Part shown: positions 15,335-15,671 of the stretch, piece by piece | How positions within the stretch are numbered: position 1 is the stretch's first letter | Layout: the number at the start of each line of letters is the position of its first letter | Source: Candidatus Dadabacteria bacterium UBA1144 | Lineage (GTDB): Bacteria > Desulfobacterota_D > UBA1144 | NCBI GenBank assembly: GCA_905181755.1 | Contig: CAJIYY010000058.1 | Coordinates: 1 to 15,671 of the forward strand | Length of the DNA: 15,671 bases | Direction: 5' to 3' | Notes under the pieces: model-generated | What the model was told of the DNA's origin: nothing | The model's database searches: none | Seen by the model: only the letters and a program-made list of their open reading frames with translations | Made by a program: the position numbers and the translations under genes

Positions 15335-15671
15335 ATGGGTAGCGTTAATAAAGTTATTATTCTTGGTAGGCTTGGAGCAGACCCAGAAGTTAGATACACT
15401 CAAGATCAGACTCCGGTTGCTTCTTTCAATGTAGCAACCTCTATTAATTATAAAAATAAATCCGGAGAAAAAGTGGACAAAACATCTTGGCATCGTTGTG
15501 TCGCCTGGAGAAAAACTGGAGAAATTATAGGTCAGTATTTTAAAAAAGGAAACCAGATATATATAGAAGGTTCTTTGGAGAGCAGGTCTTACGAAGATAA
15601 GAGCGGAGAAAAAAAATATATTACTGAAATTATTGTTAATAATTTTCAGTTTGTTGATTCTAAAGGTGGAG
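15335..15671 (+). CDS. ssb: Single-stranded DNA-binding protein (N-terminal part, truncated by window edge)
   Basis: The reading frame is open from the ATG to the window end, 112 complete codons. The N-terminus MGSVNKVIILGRLGADPEVRY is typical of bacterial SSB. It is followed by the OB-fold strands ASFNVATS, the TSWHRCVAWRKTGE segment (WHR..W with the ssDNA-stacking Trp), YFKKGNQIYIEGSLESRSYEDKSG and ITEIIVNNFQF. The flexible tail and the acidic partner-binding tip lie outside the window. It coats single-stranded DNA in replication, repair and recombination. No clear Shine-Dalgarno sequence precedes the start, only an A-run. Confidence 0.96.
   Translation, partial: MGSVNKVIILGRLGADPEVRYTQDQTPVASFNVATSINYKNKSGEKVDKTSWHRCVAWRKTGEIIGQYFKKGNQIYIEGSLESRSYEDKSGEKKYITEIIVNNFQFVDSKGG

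Noticed and set aside
15311..15493. 60-codon minus-strand frame near the right end
   Set aside because: It is antisense to ssb, which is recognised with certainty on the plus strand.
1..15671. Mobile elements, prophage, CRISPR array, toxin-antitoxin or secondary-metabolite cluster
   Set aside because: No transposase, integrase, direct-repeat array or terminal inverted repeats were seen. Almost every base belongs to an assigned housekeeping gene or a short intergenic gap.

Overview
The window is a compact, AT-rich stretch of bacterial chromosome (about one third G+C by eye, not counted). It is made almost entirely of housekeeping genes and has no mobile element, CRISPR array, tRNA or rRNA that I could see. 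No gene-free stretch exceeds 300 bases. The longest gaps are about 65 to 70 bases, and three neighbouring gene pairs have a gap of 0 or 1 base. This density, the short leaders and the base composition suggest a streamlined, probably aquatic, free-living bacterium. The RpoC tail, RpoZ and especially PurF read as proteobacterial, with PurF looking alphaproteobacterial. MnmA and AspRS do not have the usual alphaproteobacterial signatures, so I do not name a lineage.

Layout from left to right: end of rpoC and then valS (+); purL-purF (-); mnmA-mtaB (+); aspS (-); era (+); a crotonase-family gene related to methylmalonyl-CoA decarboxylase (-); a tandem pair of FmdB-like zinc-ribbon genes (+); hisE followed by a 75-codon gene of unknown function (-); rpoZ, a CoA-type Nudix hydrolase and the start of ssb (+). 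Transcription changes direction after every one to three genes, giving nine units in under 16 kb. Divergent units share promoter regions of roughly 25 to 70 bases, and convergent units nearly touch.

Several genes serve translation and the transcription machinery: two RNA polymerase subunits (rpoC, rpoZ), two aminoacyl-tRNA synthetases (valS, aspS), two tRNA modification enzymes (mnmA, mtaB) and one ribosome-assembly GTPase (era). Purine synthesis (purL, purF) and histidine synthesis (hisE) are also represented; both pathways consume PRPP. The least explained part is 12.6-14.1 kb. It holds two adjacent FmdB-like proteins in which about 90 residues separate the two halves of the zinc ribbon, the first gene carrying an 8-G run whose loss or gain of one base would truncate the protein, and a small unknown gene translationally coupled to hisE.
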